A model generated the notes under the pieces. That model worked only from the letters and a program-made list of their open reading frames with translations. It was not told where the DNA came from and searched no databases. The position numbers and the translations under genes are program-made. From Streptomyces echinatus (GTDB lineage Bacteria; Actinomycetota; Actinomycetes; Streptomycetales; Streptomycetaceae), in the NCBI RefSeq assembly GCF_014203595.1, contig NZ_JACHJK010000022.1:32647-96646 (forward strand): a DNA stretch of 64,000 nucleotides, in the 5' to 3' direction. Position 1 is the stretch's first letter; each line of letters opens with the position of its first letter. Positions 1-8,522 of this stretch are shown piece after piece.

Positions 1-185
1 GCGGCAAGGACTCCGTCCCACGGCCGACGCGGTGGGTGAGCGGGCAGGTCAACGGCCCCGTGCAAGCTGCGGCGGCGCCTCGCCCGTGACTACGACCACC
101 GGCCGCGCACCGCGGCCTCCCGCGTGCACTGGGCGTCCACGTCCCCCTCCGCCTCCCTCTCGGGGAGGTACGCCTACGGCCCGGA
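1..185. other. No recognisable gene at the left edge
   Basis: The first bases of the window hold no open frame resembling a known protein on either strand. The stretch lies downstream of the alcohol dehydrogenase gene that ends at 290 on the minus strand. Confidence 0.5.
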
Positions 186-214
186 CCCCACCCGACGTGG
201 CACGCCGGGTGGGG
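186..214. terminator. Stem-loop downstream of the alcohol dehydrogenase gene
   Basis: A 9-bp perfect inverted repeat (CCCCACCCG / CGGGTGGGG) encloses an 11-base loop about 75 bases past the stop codon of the minus-strand dehydrogenase. There is no clear T-run, as is common for Streptomyces terminators. Confidence 0.5.
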
Positions 215-289
215 TGCGTGAGGTGTGGCTCGAGCCTGTCGAACAGGACTGGGCTCGGCTTCTGAGCCCCTCCGGCGAGCGGTGCCGGG

Positions 290-1333
290 TCAGTTCTTGA
301 CGAGGACCTTGAGGCTCTTGCGGTCGGCCATGTCCTGGTAGCCGGCCGGGACGCCGTCGAGGTTCGTGGTGGTGTCGAAGACCTTCCCGGGCTCGATGGT
401 GCCGTTGAGGATGTCGGGCATCAGTTCCTCGATGTAGGCGCGGACCGGTGCGGGTCCGCCGGCCAGGCGGATGTTGTGGCGGAACAGGCTGCCGAAGCCG
501 ATCGGTGCCTCCTCGTACTGGGGTACGCCGACGCGGCTGATGACGCCGCCGGGGCGGACGATCCCGGTGGCCTGCTGGTAGGCGGGCATGTTGCCGACGC
601 ACTCCAGGACTACGTGTGTGCCGTGCCCGCCGGTCAGCTCCCTTACCTGAGCGATTCCTTCGTCGCCGCGGGCGGAGACGACCTCGGTGGCGCCGAACTC
701 GCGGCCGAGGTCGGTGCGCGCCTGGTGACGGCCCATCAGGATGATCTGTTCGGCACCCAGCCGCTTGGCGGACAGCACCCCCAGCAGGCCGACCGCGCCG
801 TCCCCGATCACGGTCACGCGGGTGCGCTCGTTCACGCCACCCGCCACGGCGGCGTGGTAGCCGGTGCCGAAGACGTCCGAGAGCGTCAGCAGGGACGGGA
901 TGAGGGCGGAGTCGGGGGCGACGGGGAGTTTGACGAGAGTGCCGTCGGCGAGCGGGACGCGGACCGCTTCGGCCTGGCCGCCTTCCTCGGCTTCACCGTC
1001 CCAGAAGTTGGCCTGGGCGTGGGCGCAGGAGGTGTGCAGGCCCTCGCGGCAGAACTCGCAGGTGTTGTCGGAGATGGCGAACGGGGCGACGACCAGGTCG
1101 CCGCGCTTGACGGTGGTCACTTCCGAGCCGGTGTCCTCGACGATGCCGATGAACTCATGGCCCATCCGGGCGGGGCCGTCTTCGGGCTTCATCGAGGCGT
1201 AGGGCCACAGGTCGCTGCCGCAGACGCAGGAGGCGGTGATGCGGACGAGGGCGTCGGTGGGGTGCTTGATGACGGGGTCGGGGACGTTCTCGACGCGGAC
1301 GTCGCCGGCGCTGTACATGAGGGTTGCGCGCAT
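290..1333 (-). CDS. Zinc-dependent alcohol dehydrogenase family protein
   Basis: A 347-aa medium-chain dehydrogenase, the usual length for the family. Visible elements are the catalytic zinc ligands Cys38 and the GHE motif (His59, Glu60), a cysteine-rich structural-zinc loop near residues 94-105 with one of the usual four cysteines replaced, and a Rossmann glycine motif (VIGDGAVGLLG) near residue 170. It should oxidise an alcohol or reduce an aldehyde using NAD(P); the substrate cannot be told. It starts 46 bases after the quinone oxidoreductase stop, so the two are probably cotranscribed, with the MFS exporter upstream. Together they look like a detoxification or redox-stress cassette. The family is certain, the role inferred. 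Confidence 0.9.
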   Translation of the reverse strand: MRATLMYSAGDVRVENVPDPVIKHPTDALVRITASCVCGSDLWPYASMKPEDGPARMGHEFIGIVEDTGSEVTTVKRGDLVVAPFAISDNTCEFCREGLHTSCAHAQANFWDGEAEEGGQAEAVRVPLADGTLVKLPVAPDSALIPSLLTLSDVFGTGYHAAVAGGVNERTRVTVIGDGAVGLLGVLSAKRLGAEQIILMGRHQARTDLGREFGATEVVSARGDEGIAQVRELTGGHGTHVVLECVGNMPAYQQATGIVRPGGVISRVGVPQYEEAPIGFGSLFRHNIRLAGGPAPVRAYIEELMPDILNGTIEPGKVFDTTTNLDGVPAGYQDMADRKSLKVLVKN

Positions 1334-1379
1334 GGGGGTGGTGCTCCGTTTCCAGGTGGTGCGTGAGGGGGGGTGGGGA

Positions 1380-2378
1380 TCAGTCGCCGGTGGCGAGCAG
1401 GATCTTGCCGATGGTCTTGCGGTTTTCCAGCAGGCGGTGTGCCTCGGCGGCGTCCGCCAGCGGGAGGACGCGGGAGATGCGGGGTGTCAGCCAGCCGTGC
1501 TCGATGCCCTCCATCACCGCGCCGGCGCGGTGGAGCATCTCCTTGCGGGTTTCCATGAAGTGCCACAGGTCGCCGCCGGACAGCGACAGCGAGCGTTCCA
1601 TGAGCACGTTGGGTGAGATGGGTTCGGCGGGGCCGCTGGCCGCCCCGAAGATCACGATGTGTCCGCGCAGGGCGGCGGCCTTCAGGTTTCCCGCGAAGGT
1701 GGTCGCTGCGACGCCGTCGATGATGAGGTCGGCGCCGTGCCCGTCGGTCAGGCGCAGCGTCTCTTCGGCGAAGTCCTGCTCGGTGTAGAGGATGACGTCG
1801 TGGGCGCCCGCTTCGCGGACCGCCTGCGCCTTCTCCTGTGTCGACACCGTGCCGATGACGCGGGCCCCGAGGTGGCGGGCCCACTGGACCAGGAACAGGC
1901 CCACGCCGCCGGCGGCGGCGTGGACGAGGACCACGTCGCCTTCGGAGGGCTTGCGGAACTCGTGGATCAGGTAGTGGGCGGTCATGCCCTGGAGGGGGAA
2001 GGCGGCGCCCTGCTCGAAGGGCACGTCGTCGGGCAGCGGGATCAGGCTGTCGGCCGGTACGAGGGTGGCTTCGGCGTAGGCGCCGATCTGCTGGGCGTAG
2101 GCGACGCGGTCGCCCGGCTGGACGTTGCTCACGCCGGGGCCGACGGCCTCCACCACACCGGCGCCTTCCAGGCCGGGGGTGAAGGGCAGTGGCCCGGGCT
2201 TGAGGCCGCGGCGCATGTAGATGTCCACGAAGTTGACGCCCGCCGCGGCCAGGCGGACCAGGACCTGGCCGGGTCCGGGAGCCTTCAGGTGGACGTCGTG
2301 AGCGGTGAGGGTGTCCGGGCCGCCATGAGCCTGGACGACCATCGCGCGGACGTCTGTCGTACGGGGAGAGTCAGCCAT
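1380..2378 (-). CDS. NADPH:quinone oxidoreductase (zinc-free medium-chain family)
   Basis: A 332-aa protein of the QOR/zeta-crystallin class. It has the N-terminal GroES-like fold (GVNFVDIYMRRG), the NADPH-binding motif AAAGGVG near residue 175, and none of the zinc-binding cysteines of the neighbouring dehydrogenase. It probably reduces quinones or enones with NADPH. It lies between the MFS exporter (131-base gap) and the alcohol dehydrogenase (46-base gap), all on the minus strand, so one transcript is likely. The ATG at 2378 is preceded by an AGGAGG-like site (aggaggactgccgcg reading the minus strand), which supports the start. Confidence 0.92.
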   Translation of the reverse strand: MADSPRTTDVRAMVVQAHGGPDTLTAHDVHLKAPGPGQVLVRLAAAGVNFVDIYMRRGLKPGPLPFTPGLEGAGVVEAVGPGVSNVQPGDRVAYAQQIGAYAEATLVPADSLIPLPDDVPFEQGAAFPLQGMTAHYLIHEFRKPSEGDVVLVHAAAGGVGLFLVQWARHLGARVIGTVSTQEKAQAVREAGAHDVILYTEQDFAEETLRLTDGHGADLIIDGVAATTFAGNLKAAALRGHIVIFGAASGPAEPISPNVLMERSLSLSGGDLWHFMETRKEMLHRAGAVMEGIEHGWLTPRISRVLPLADAAEAHRLLENRKTIGKILLATGD

Positions 2379-2509
2379 CGCGGCAGTCCTCCTAAGCGTG
2401 CTGTCGGGGGTGTGAGCTGGTCGTGATCACTCTCGTCGGTTTGATTTGGTCCAGCCGTATTTGCGGGGTCTGTCTTCGTGCCCTTTGCCGTGCGGGTGTC
2501 CGCAGTGGC

Positions 2510-3751
2510 CTAGGCGGCTGCTGCCGTGCAGCGGCGCTGGAGGAGCGCGATGAGGATGGTGGGGATCAGGGTGAGGGCGGCGATGACGGTGCCGACGATG
2601 GCCGGGCCGGTGGTGCCGAGCGAGGAGTCGAGGGTGTGGCCGGCGATCCCGGAGCCGATGGCGGTGCCAAGGTTGAACGCCGAGACGGTCAGGGCGGAGG
2701 CCAGGACGGGTGCCTGCTTCGCGAAGCGGACGGCCAGGGCCATCAGTACCGGGTTGGCGCCCAGGCCGAAGAAGCCGAGCAGGGTGACCAGGATGATGGT
2801 GGGTACGGCGTAGCCGGCCAGCAGGGAGATCGCCAGGAGCAGGAGGGTGGCTCCGGCGGCGGCCACGATCGTGACCGTGTGCGGGCGGCGGTCACCGAGG
2901 CGGCCTCCGACCAGCGAGCCGGCCAGGGCGCCCAGGCCGAAGCCGACCAGCACCAGCGGCACTATGCCGGACGCGATCCCGGACCGGTCGGTCAGCAGCG
3001 GCGCAATGTAGGAGTACGCGGCCAGGACGCCGCCGGTCGTGGTGGCGCAGGCCGCCAGCACCAGCCACACGCGGCCCGAGCGCAGCGCGGTCAGCTCGGA
3101 GCGCACCGACACCGTCTGCTGGGCCGGTCCGTCGTGTGCGACGGTACGGGCGATCAGCACGATGGCCGCGGCGGAGAGAGCGGCCAGCGCCCAGAAGGGT
3201 CCGCGCCAGCCAATGAGCTGTCCGGCGAACGCGCCCACCGGCACGCCGACGACGTTCGCGAGCATCGCACCGGCCCCCACGAGGCCGAGGGCGCGCGAGC
3301 TCGCGGCGGGGCCCGCGGCGTTCGCGGCGGCCACGTTGGCCACCGCCCAGAACGCTCCGGTGGCGATCGCGGTCAGGAACCGTGCCGCCAGCAGCACGGT
3401 GAAGTCCGAGCTGAGGGCGACGATGACGTGCCCAACAGCGAAGACGGCCAGGGCGAGCATCAGGGTGAGCCGCTTGGGCAGCCGCAGGGTGAGCATCGCC
3501 ATCAGCGGCGCCCCGATGATCATCCCGACCGCGAAGACGGTGATCATCAGGCCGGTCCGGGCCACACTCACGCCCAGGTCGCCCGCGATCTCGGGCAGCA
3601 GTCCGGCCACGACGAACTCGGTCGTGCCCATCAGGAACGTGCCAAGCGCCAGAATGTAGACGACGAGCCGCAGACGGGCCGGTCCTGCCTGCCCAGACGG
3701 TTCGGTCCGGACCTCGGCGGGAGCCTGGAGGGTTCCTCCTCGCGTACTCAC
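2510..3751 (-). CDS. MFS transporter, DHA1/AraJ-Cmr type
   Basis: A 413-aa integral membrane protein with about twelve hydrophobic segments. The first helix carries the LGTFLMGTTEFVVAGLLPEI signature of the sugar-efflux/chloramphenicol-exporter branch of the major facilitator superfamily. It likely exports a small hydrophobic compound by proton antiport. It heads a minus-strand run with two oxidoreductases and is divergent from an XRE/MmyB-type regulator whose start lies about 135 bases away, the usual arrangement for a regulator controlling its neighbour. The substrate is unknown. Confidence 0.92.
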   Translation of the reverse strand: MSTRGGTLQAPAEVRTEPSGQAGPARLRLVVYILALGTFLMGTTEFVVAGLLPEIAGDLGVSVARTGLMITVFAVGMIIGAPLMAMLTLRLPKRLTLMLALAVFAVGHVIVALSSDFTVLLAARFLTAIATGAFWAVANVAAANAAGPAASSRALGLVGAGAMLANVVGVPVGAFAGQLIGWRGPFWALAALSAAAIVLIARTVAHDGPAQQTVSVRSELTALRSGRVWLVLAACATTTGGVLAAYSYIAPLLTDRSGIASGIVPLVLVGFGLGALAGSLVGGRLGDRRPHTVTIVAAAGATLLLLAISLLAGYAVPTIILVTLLGFFGLGANPVLMALAVRFAKQAPVLASALTVSAFNLGTAIGSGIAGHTLDSSLGTTGPAIVGTVIAALTLIPTILIALLQRRCTAAAA

Positions 3752-3885
3752 GGTGCATCTCCATGGGGTTGTGATCGGGGTGCGTCATCCAGGAAACCGG
3801 CCGCCCCACCCTTGAGGAAGGTCGCGTTTATGGGGGGTACAAGCTCAACCTCCCTCCCCGGGTGAGCGTGGCTACCGTGGAGTAC

Positions 3886-4803
3886 ATGGATGACCAGCAC
3901 GATCACCGCACCGAGATCCGGGACTTTCTCGCCAGCCGCCGCGCCAAGATCACCCCGGAGCAGGCCGGGCTGCCCACCAGCGGCCGGCGCCGGGTTCCCG
4001 GGCTGCGGCGCGAGGAGGTCGCCGTCCTGGCGGGGGTGAGTACCGAGTGGTACACCCGGCTGGAGAAGGGCCACATCAGCGGCGTCTCCGAGGACGTCCT
4101 CGCCGCGGTCGCCCAGGCGTTGCAGCTCGACGAGGACGAGCGCACCTACCTGTTCGACCTGGCCCGCGCCGCACGCCCCGCCCGCCGCACGCCGTCGCGC
4201 CGCCGGGACGTCGCCGTACCGCCCCGCATCCAGTGGCTGCTGGACTCCATCACGATGTCGGCCGCCTTCGTACGCAACGGCCGCCTGGACGTCATCGCCC
4301 ACAACGCGCTCGGCCGCGCCCTGCACGCGCCGATGTTCGACAGCCCCACCACCGACAAAAGCGGCCGTCCCAACTTCGCCCGCTACCACTTCCTCGACGA
4401 CACCTCCCACGACTTCTTCGTCGACTGGGAGGCCGGTGCCGCCGCCACCGTCGCACTGCTGCGCGCCGAGGCCGGACGTGAACCGCACGACCGAACCCTG
4501 CGTGAACTGATCGGTGAGCTGTCCACCCTCAGCCGTGACTTCCGCACCCTGTGGGCGGCGCACGATGTCCGCATCCGCCACGACGGCGTCAAACGGCTTC
4601 AGCACCCCGAGGTCGGCGAGCTGGAGCTCACCTACCAGTCGGTGGACCTGCCCGTGTCCCAGCGGGCCGTGCACGACCTGAGCCTCTACACCGCCGAACC
4701 GGGCAGCACCTTCGAGGATCACCTCAAGCTGCTGGCCAGCCTGGCCGCTACCGCGCACCGCGCCGCGAACACCGACACGCCCCAGACTGATCAACTGCAC
4801 TGA
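3886..4803 (+). CDS. XRE-family regulator with MmyB-like ligand-binding domain
   Basis: About 305 aa. The N-terminal third is a helix-turn-helix of the XRE class (RREEVAVLAGVSTEWYTRLE, residues about 40-60). The rest matches the MmyB-like domain (PAS-related, fatty-acid-binding in known members), with the typical stretch LYTAEPGSTFEDHLKLLASL near the C-terminus. I chose the ATG at 3886; a GTG at 3862 is in frame but has no ribosome-binding site, while GGAG stands close before the ATG. It is divergent from the MFS/QOR/ADH run, which it probably controls. In known cases such regulators sit beside the oxidoreductase or transporter they repress. Confidence 0.88.
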   Translation: MDDQHDHRTEIRDFLASRRAKITPEQAGLPTSGRRRVPGLRREEVAVLAGVSTEWYTRLEKGHISGVSEDVLAAVAQALQLDEDERTYLFDLARAARPARRTPSRRRDVAVPPRIQWLLDSITMSAAFVRNGRLDVIAHNALGRALHAPMFDSPTTDKSGRPNFARYHFLDDTSHDFFVDWEAGAAATVALLRAEAGREPHDRTLRELIGELSTLSRDFRTLWAAHDVRIRHDGVKRLQHPEVGELELTYQSVDLPVSQRAVHDLSLYTAEPGSTFEDHLKLLASLAATAHRAANTDTPQTDQLH

Positions 4804-4824
4804 CCGGCAGGAGGCGCCACGCCC

Positions 4825-4852
4825 GGCACCACCGGGCACGCCTGGTGGTGCC
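4825..4852. terminator. Stem-loop after the XRE regulator
   Basis: A perfect 9-bp inverted repeat (GGCACCACC / GGTGGTGCC) with a 10-base loop begins 22 bases after the regulator stop codon. Confidence 0.6.
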
Positions 4853-4868
4853 GACGCGCAGTGTCGCA

Positions 4869-5063
4869 TCAGGCGCCACGTCGGGCGGTGGCCATCCGGG
4901 TCGCGGCCAGAGCGGCGAGGAGGGCGACGGCGGCGGCCAGGGCGAGACTGATCCGCAGGCCGTGCCCGAAGCCGGCCGGGGCGGAGATCAGGGCGCCGAA
5001 GACGGCCACGGACAGGGCGCCGCCGACCTGGCGGCTGGTGTTGAAGACGCCGCTGGCGCCCGG
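4869..5063 (-). pseudogene. C-terminal fragment of an MFS drug transporter (DHA2 type)
   Basis: About 60 codons match the last two helices of 14-helix drug exporters: the SGVFNTSRQVGGALSVAVFG motif and a final hydrophobic helix rich in Ala and Leu. Everything upstream in this frame is unrelated, so only the 3' end remains. It opens a region of gene fragments that runs to about 9.5 kb. Confidence 0.75.
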
Positions 5064-5211
5064 TCGTGGTGACCAGGAGCAGCGCGGGAACAGTGTCGCC
5101 TCACCCCAGGCGCGGGCGGCATGTCCGGGGTGAGGCGACAGAGTGCCGGTGAGGTGCGGTTTCAGGGGCGGAGGGGGCCGGACCAATTCACAGCCCCGCT
5201 AAGGAGTCACC

Positions 5212-5325
5212 ATGCCCACCCCCGACGCAACGGCCATCGCGAATCTGCGGAAGGCTCACCGCGCCGCCTACCTTGACGTCATGCTCGAAGGGGACACCGC
5301 AGCTCTCGGCGACCTGCTCGCGGAC
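5212..5325 (+). pseudogene. N-terminal fragment resembling a DUF4440/SnoaL-like protein
   Basis: An ATG with a good upstream AAGGAG (5201-5206) opens a frame of about 38 residues (RKAHRAAYLDVMLEGDTAAL) of the type that begins DUF4440/NTF2-like proteins. After about 5325 the frame enters sequence antisense to an alcohol dehydrogenase fragment, so the gene was cut by a recombination junction. Confidence 0.5.
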
Positions 5326-5433
5326 CGAGCGGGACAGCACGGTGACGTCGGCACCCATGGCCTTGGCCATCTTCACGCCGAGGTGGCCGAGACCGCCGAG
5401 GCCGACGACCGCGACCTTGGTGCCGGGACCGTG
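5326..5433 (-). pseudogene. Internal fragment of a zinc alcohol dehydrogenase
   Basis: About 35 codons carry the nucleotide-binding motif GTKVAVVGLGGLGHLGVKMA followed by a beta strand ending VTVLSRS, typical of cinnamyl-alcohol-dehydrogenase-like enzymes. Both sides lead into unrelated sequence. It is not a copy of the intact dehydrogenase at 290-1333. Confidence 0.7.
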
Positions 5434-5635
5434 GGTGAGGCGGGACCTGGCCGTGTGATCAGGTCCCGCCGAGCGAGCTCTGCCGAGAGCTCTTCCGGGG
5501 CGGCGGCGAATGCGTATGCCTTGGCACGGGTTTGGGTTGACCGGCACTGCGTCAGTACACCGACGATGTCGAAGCCGGCCGCGTGCTGTACTTCGTCACC
5601 GCCCTGGCCAGAGCTGGAACCCTCGCGCAAAGGCC

Positions 5636-5679
5636 CCTTCCTCCTGCTTGTGGCCGATCCGCCACAAGCAGGAGGAAGG
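5636..5679. terminator. Perfect 19-bp stem-loop
   Basis: Two perfect 19-base arms (5636-5654 and 5661-5679) enclose a 6-base loop. The structure sits between the ends of two decayed reading frames, one plus-strand (ending about 5684, unidentified) and one minus-strand (ending at 5733). It is best read as a surviving bidirectional terminator. Confidence 0.6.
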
Positions 5680-5732
5680 GCGGTTGAGCGGTGGGTCGCT
5701 CGCCTGGGTTGTCAGCCCGCCCTGCCGGTCGC

Positions 5733-5864
5733 TCAGGCGCCGCAGGGGGTGTCGTTGTTGCGAAGGCTGTGGGTGGTGTCGTTGAGCTGGTAGGAGCGCA
5801 GGTCGCCGATGGTGCCGCCCTCGCGTCCGACACAGACATTCCGGCCGACGTAGTTGTCCTTTGG
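5733..5864 (-). pseudogene. C-terminal fragment of a small secreted cysteine protein
   Basis: Read on the minus strand, about 43 codons up to a TGA at 5733-5735 give a Cys-containing tail (NVCVGREGGTIGDLRSYQLN, then a final PCGA). This resembles the C-terminus of small secreted Streptomyces proteins of the peptidase-inhibitor I36 type. The signal peptide and N-terminal part are missing. The family assignment is tentative. Confidence 0.4.
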
Positions 5865-6089
5865 TCGATCGCCCGGCCCCTGCGACGCGGCTCCTCGCGC
5901 TAGAGCACCCTTACAAGGGCGTTCTTTCAGTGCCTACATCCAGATCAGGTGCGCAACGACTGTTGCCGACTCAACCCGCGGTGAAGGTGAAGGCCTGGCT
6001 GGAGGATCCGGTGCAGTCGGTCTGCACGGCTTCGGCGCCGTCTGTGACCGGAGGGAGGAATCCCACGCACAGGCCGCTGTGCAGTGGCC

Positions 6090-6517
6090 GGAGCCGGTAT
6101 CCGTCGCCGGAAAACCCTGGTCGAACGCGCCACCCGCTACGTCACGCTCCTGCACCTGCCCGACGATCAACTGCCGAGGCCGTCCTTGCCGCACTGACAG
6201 CCACGGTCCAGACTCTGCCTACTCAGCTGATGCGGTCCCTGACCCGGGACCAAGGCTTGGAGATGGCCCGGCACAACGAGTTCACCCTGGCCACCGACAT
6301 TCCGGTCTACTTCTGCGACCCTGCCAGCCCCTGGCAGCGCGGCTCGAACGAGAACACGAACGGCCTGCTGCGGCAGTACTTCCCGAAGGGGACCAACCTG
6401 TCCATCCACAGTCCCGAGCACCTGACCGCCGTCGCCGACCAGCTCGACCGCCGCCCACGCAAAACGCTCGGCTGGGAAACCCCAGCCGAGCGCCTGCATA
6501 AACTGCTCGCCGCCTGA
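6090..6517 (+). pseudogene. IS30-family transposase remnant
   Basis: The last 95 codons are well preserved and carry the IS30 DDE core: FTLATDIPVYFCDPASPWQR, then GSNENTNGLLRQYFPKG, and a typical C-terminal tail ending at 6517. Upstream the matching segment LVERATRYVTLLHLPDD is in a different frame, so at least one frameshift separates the two, and the N-terminal half is gone. Confidence 0.85.
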
Positions 6518-6556
6518 TCAACACGACAACGTGTTGCAACGACCGCTAGAAACCGC

Positions 6557-6736
6557 CGAGTAGCGGTTCGTGCGAACCGGGATCTGGCCGTAGCGGTCGA
6601 CCCGCGGGGTGAACAGCCGCCCGGTTTCGAACGGCTCCTTGGGCAGCGGCATCAGCAGCGGCTGTTCGAGCGCGAAGTCCTCGGCGATGGTCCTGGACCT
6701 GGAGCCGATCCTGCGGGCGTCGTCACTCATCGACAA
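6557..6736 (-). pseudogene. IS21-family IstA fragment
   Basis: About 60 codons match the region of IstA just before the C-terminal domain (PLPKEPFETGRLFTPRVDRY, then IPVRTNRYS). It is only partly similar to the IS21 remnant at 22800-23760, so it derives from a different element. Confidence 0.75.
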
Positions 6737-6767
6737 GTGCCTTCACAACTGCTCGCCAAAGCCAATC

Positions 6768-6943
6768 CCGGCGTCTGCGGGAGCGATAGCCGGGCATACG
6801 GGCTTCACCCCCTGGTGAGAGGAGCTCGTCATGCTTGGCGTAGTTGCGGCGGTGTTGTTCTTCTTTGCGTTTTTGATCAACGCGGCTGATATCAGTACCA
6901 ACGATGCGTTTTCTTCGACGAACGTCATGCTGCTGGGGCTGAC
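6768..6943 (+). repeat. Long direct repeat, copy 1 (partner at 63829-64000)
   Basis: The segment from the sequence cccggcgtctgcgggagcga through most of the small membrane protein gene is repeated almost base for base at the right edge of the window, about 57 kb away and in the same orientation. The copies differ at a handful of positions. The second copy is cut by the window end, so its full length is unknown. Confidence 0.9.
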
Positions 6944-6998
6944 CGCTCTGGCTTTGCATGTGGCCGGAATCGGTGCCGGCTGGGCCCGCAGACGCTGA
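6831..6998 (+). CDS. Small membrane protein, 55 aa (copy 1)
   Basis: The frame ATG 6831 to TGA 6998 is preceded by GAGAGGAG with a seven-base spacer, a strong ribosome-binding site. The product has two hydrophobic segments (GVVAAVLFFFAFLINAAD and VMLLGLTALALHVAGIGAG) joined by a short polar loop ISTNDAFSSTN, and ends WARRR. It is probably an inner-membrane hairpin protein with a basic C-terminus. A near-identical gene starts at 63888. Conservation of the protein and its leader in both copies, amid decayed DNA, argues that it is real. Function unknown. Confidence 0.7.
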   Translation: MLGVVAAVLFFFAFLINAADISTNDAFSSTNVMLLGLTALALHVAGIGAGWARRR

Positions 6999-7143
6999 CC
7001 CATGCCTGTGGCCTCCGGTGACAGTTCGCCACCGGGAGCCAAAGAGCTACGGGATGCCTCGGTCCTTCTGCCACTGGCGCGGGCCGGGCTGGGGGCCACT
7101 CCTGCCGGACGTCCGGGGCGGCCTGCGGCGGACCGCTGCTTCC

Positions 7144-7191
7144 CGTCGGGTTGTGGTTGGGGATCCCTTGAGCCCCAACCACAACCCGACG
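7144..7191. repeat. Perfect 19-bp inverted repeat
   Basis: Arms at 7144-7162 and 7173-7191 are perfectly complementary around a 10-base loop. It lies about 145 bases downstream of the 55-aa membrane protein gene and could terminate that transcript. The symmetry is longer than that of most terminators. Confidence 0.65.
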
Positions 7192-7320
7192 GCGCCCGGT
7201 ACGCTGGCCAGCAACGCCGGTCACGGTGATGACCAAAGACTGCAGAAACCCCCAGCAGTGTCGGGAGCTCGTGCCAGGCGTGAGCGGTGCTGTCGGTTGC
7301 CGTTGTTGTCGCCCGGCGAC

Positions 7321-7485
7321 CTACCAGTGTGGATGTTCTGTCCCTCCGCGGTTACGCGGACGGTGGCCCTCTCCACTGACGGTGTGTCGGCCCCATGCCA
7401 GAGGCACCGCCCCGTCCTGACGGACGATCCAGCGGCCGGACTTTTCGTGGAGCGCGGCCCAAGAGCCAGTCTCGGCGTCGAACAT
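7321..7485 (-). CDS. Possible 54-aa protein or gene fragment
   Basis: ATG 7485 to TAG 7321 encodes a short protein beginning MFDAETGSWAALHEKSGRW. The segment faintly resembles the C-terminal part of Streptomyces methyltransferases of the FxLD/isoaspartate type, so this may be a displaced tail. There is no strong ribosome-binding site. Not firmly recognised. Confidence 0.25.
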   Translation of the reverse strand: MFDAETGSWAALHEKSGRWIVRQDGAVPLAWGRHTVSGEGHRPRNRGGTEHPHW

Positions 7486-8240
7486 CCTCGTTCTGCTCCT
7501 TCAGCTGCAGGGACAGGCCTGCGCAGTCGGTACGGCGAACTGTGTGATGAAGCGGATCGTCGCGCCGTACGTCGGCGCCGATGCTAGTTTCGCGTTCCTT
7601 GCCTGCAGAGAGGTCGGGAAGCAGGCCAAGCGGGGGGCGCCAGGTGGTGCCGGGCGAGCATGAAACTCACGTGTCCGCCCAGCACGGGACCAGATGCTGT
7701 GCCGTCGTCGTTGATCCTTGCGGGCGCATGCGTTCAGCCAGCCGCTGATGGTCTGTTCCAGCCAGGCCGTCGGCACTGTACGCACGGCGCAGGTTCGCGG
7801 TATGACCGGGACACGAAGCGGATCGACATCACTTCGGGTTCTTGCCGGGCATAGCTTCAGCGCACCCACCTCTGATTACAAACACCGCTCGCGGACACCG
7901 CACTCGCCGCGGTAGGGCTGAAACGGGCCCTGGAAGGTTAAGGAATGGGATAAGTTTCCGGTTAAGCGATTCGAGTCTACGGCGCGGGTGTGATCCACAC
8001 AGGCGTCCGCTGCCTGTGCGTAGCCGAGTCCTCGACCCCTTGCGCGTGCCAGCCGGTGAAGCGGCCATGGACGTCGGTGAGGCCGGGTGCGAAGCAGCCG
8101 CTCAGGCCCGCGAGCGGCACCGACCAAGCCGCATTCCGCTGGAGCGCGAAACGCACCCAGACAGCGCATCGAAGGCCCCGCCCCGGTCGAGAGTCCTGCG
8201 AAGCGGTGCTCCCGGGGGAAGAGCTACCAACCCACCGAAA
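7486..8240. other. Stretch without a recognisable gene
   Basis: About 750 bases. Open frames exist on both strands but none resembles a known protein, and their composition looks non-coding. This is probably decayed sequence. Confidence 0.4.
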
Positions 8241-8256
8241 GAGGGCTTGAGGAGCG

Positions 8257-8276
8257 TGGTACCAACTAGGTACCAT
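8257..8276. promoter_or_regulatory. Repeated GGTACC operator before the toxin-antitoxin pair
   Basis: Two copies of the palindrome GGTACC (8258-8263 and 8269-8274), spaced 11 bases apart within TGGTACCA/AGGTACCA contexts, lie just before the antitoxin ATG at 8283. Autoregulation by the antitoxin is typical of such modules, so this is a likely operator overlapping the promoter. Confidence 0.5.
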
Positions 8277-8282
8277 CGGCTC

Positions 8283-8522
8283 ATGCCATCACTGAACGTG
8301 TCCTTCTCTGATGAGGAAATGGAAGGCGTCCGCGCCGCCGCCGCCGCCGAGGGCAAGAGCCTCAAGCAGTACCTGCACGACCTTGGCGTACGCGAGATGC
8401 ACCGCAAGCGGTTCGTCGCCGGCGCCACCGCCTGGGCCGACAGGCTGCGCGGGGAGTTCGACGAGGCCTTCCCCGAGGAGATTCCGCCCTCTCAGCGTGG
8501 CGACGAGGCTGCGGCTGCCTGA
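8283..8522 (+). CDS. Antitoxin of a Doc-like toxin-antitoxin pair
   Basis: 79 aa. The N-terminus (MPSLNVSFSDEEMEGVRAAA) has the short beta strand and helix of a ribbon-helix-helix DNA-binding fold. The acidic C-terminal half would wrap the toxin. The stop codon overlaps the toxin start (TGATGG), so the pair is translationally coupled. I took the ATG at 8283 because it follows a paired palindrome and matches the usual N-terminus of these antitoxins. The pair may act in plasmid or island maintenance, which is inference from the family. Confidence 0.8.
   Translation: MPSLNVSFSDEEMEGVRAAAAAEGKSLKQYLHDLGVREMHRKRFVAGATAWADRLRGEFDEAFPEEIPPSQRGDEAAAA

Noticed and set aside
2423..3865. Long plus-strand frame of 480 codons over the MFS gene
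   Set aside because: It is rich in Gly, Asp, Gln and Arg with no domain, and lies antisense to a clear 12-helix transporter. It is a shadow produced by high G+C third positions.
7002..7229. Second small gene directly after the 55-aa membrane protein
   Set aside because: An ATG follows closely but the frame runs through the perfect inverted repeat at 7144-7191, has no ribosome-binding site of its own and looks non-coding.
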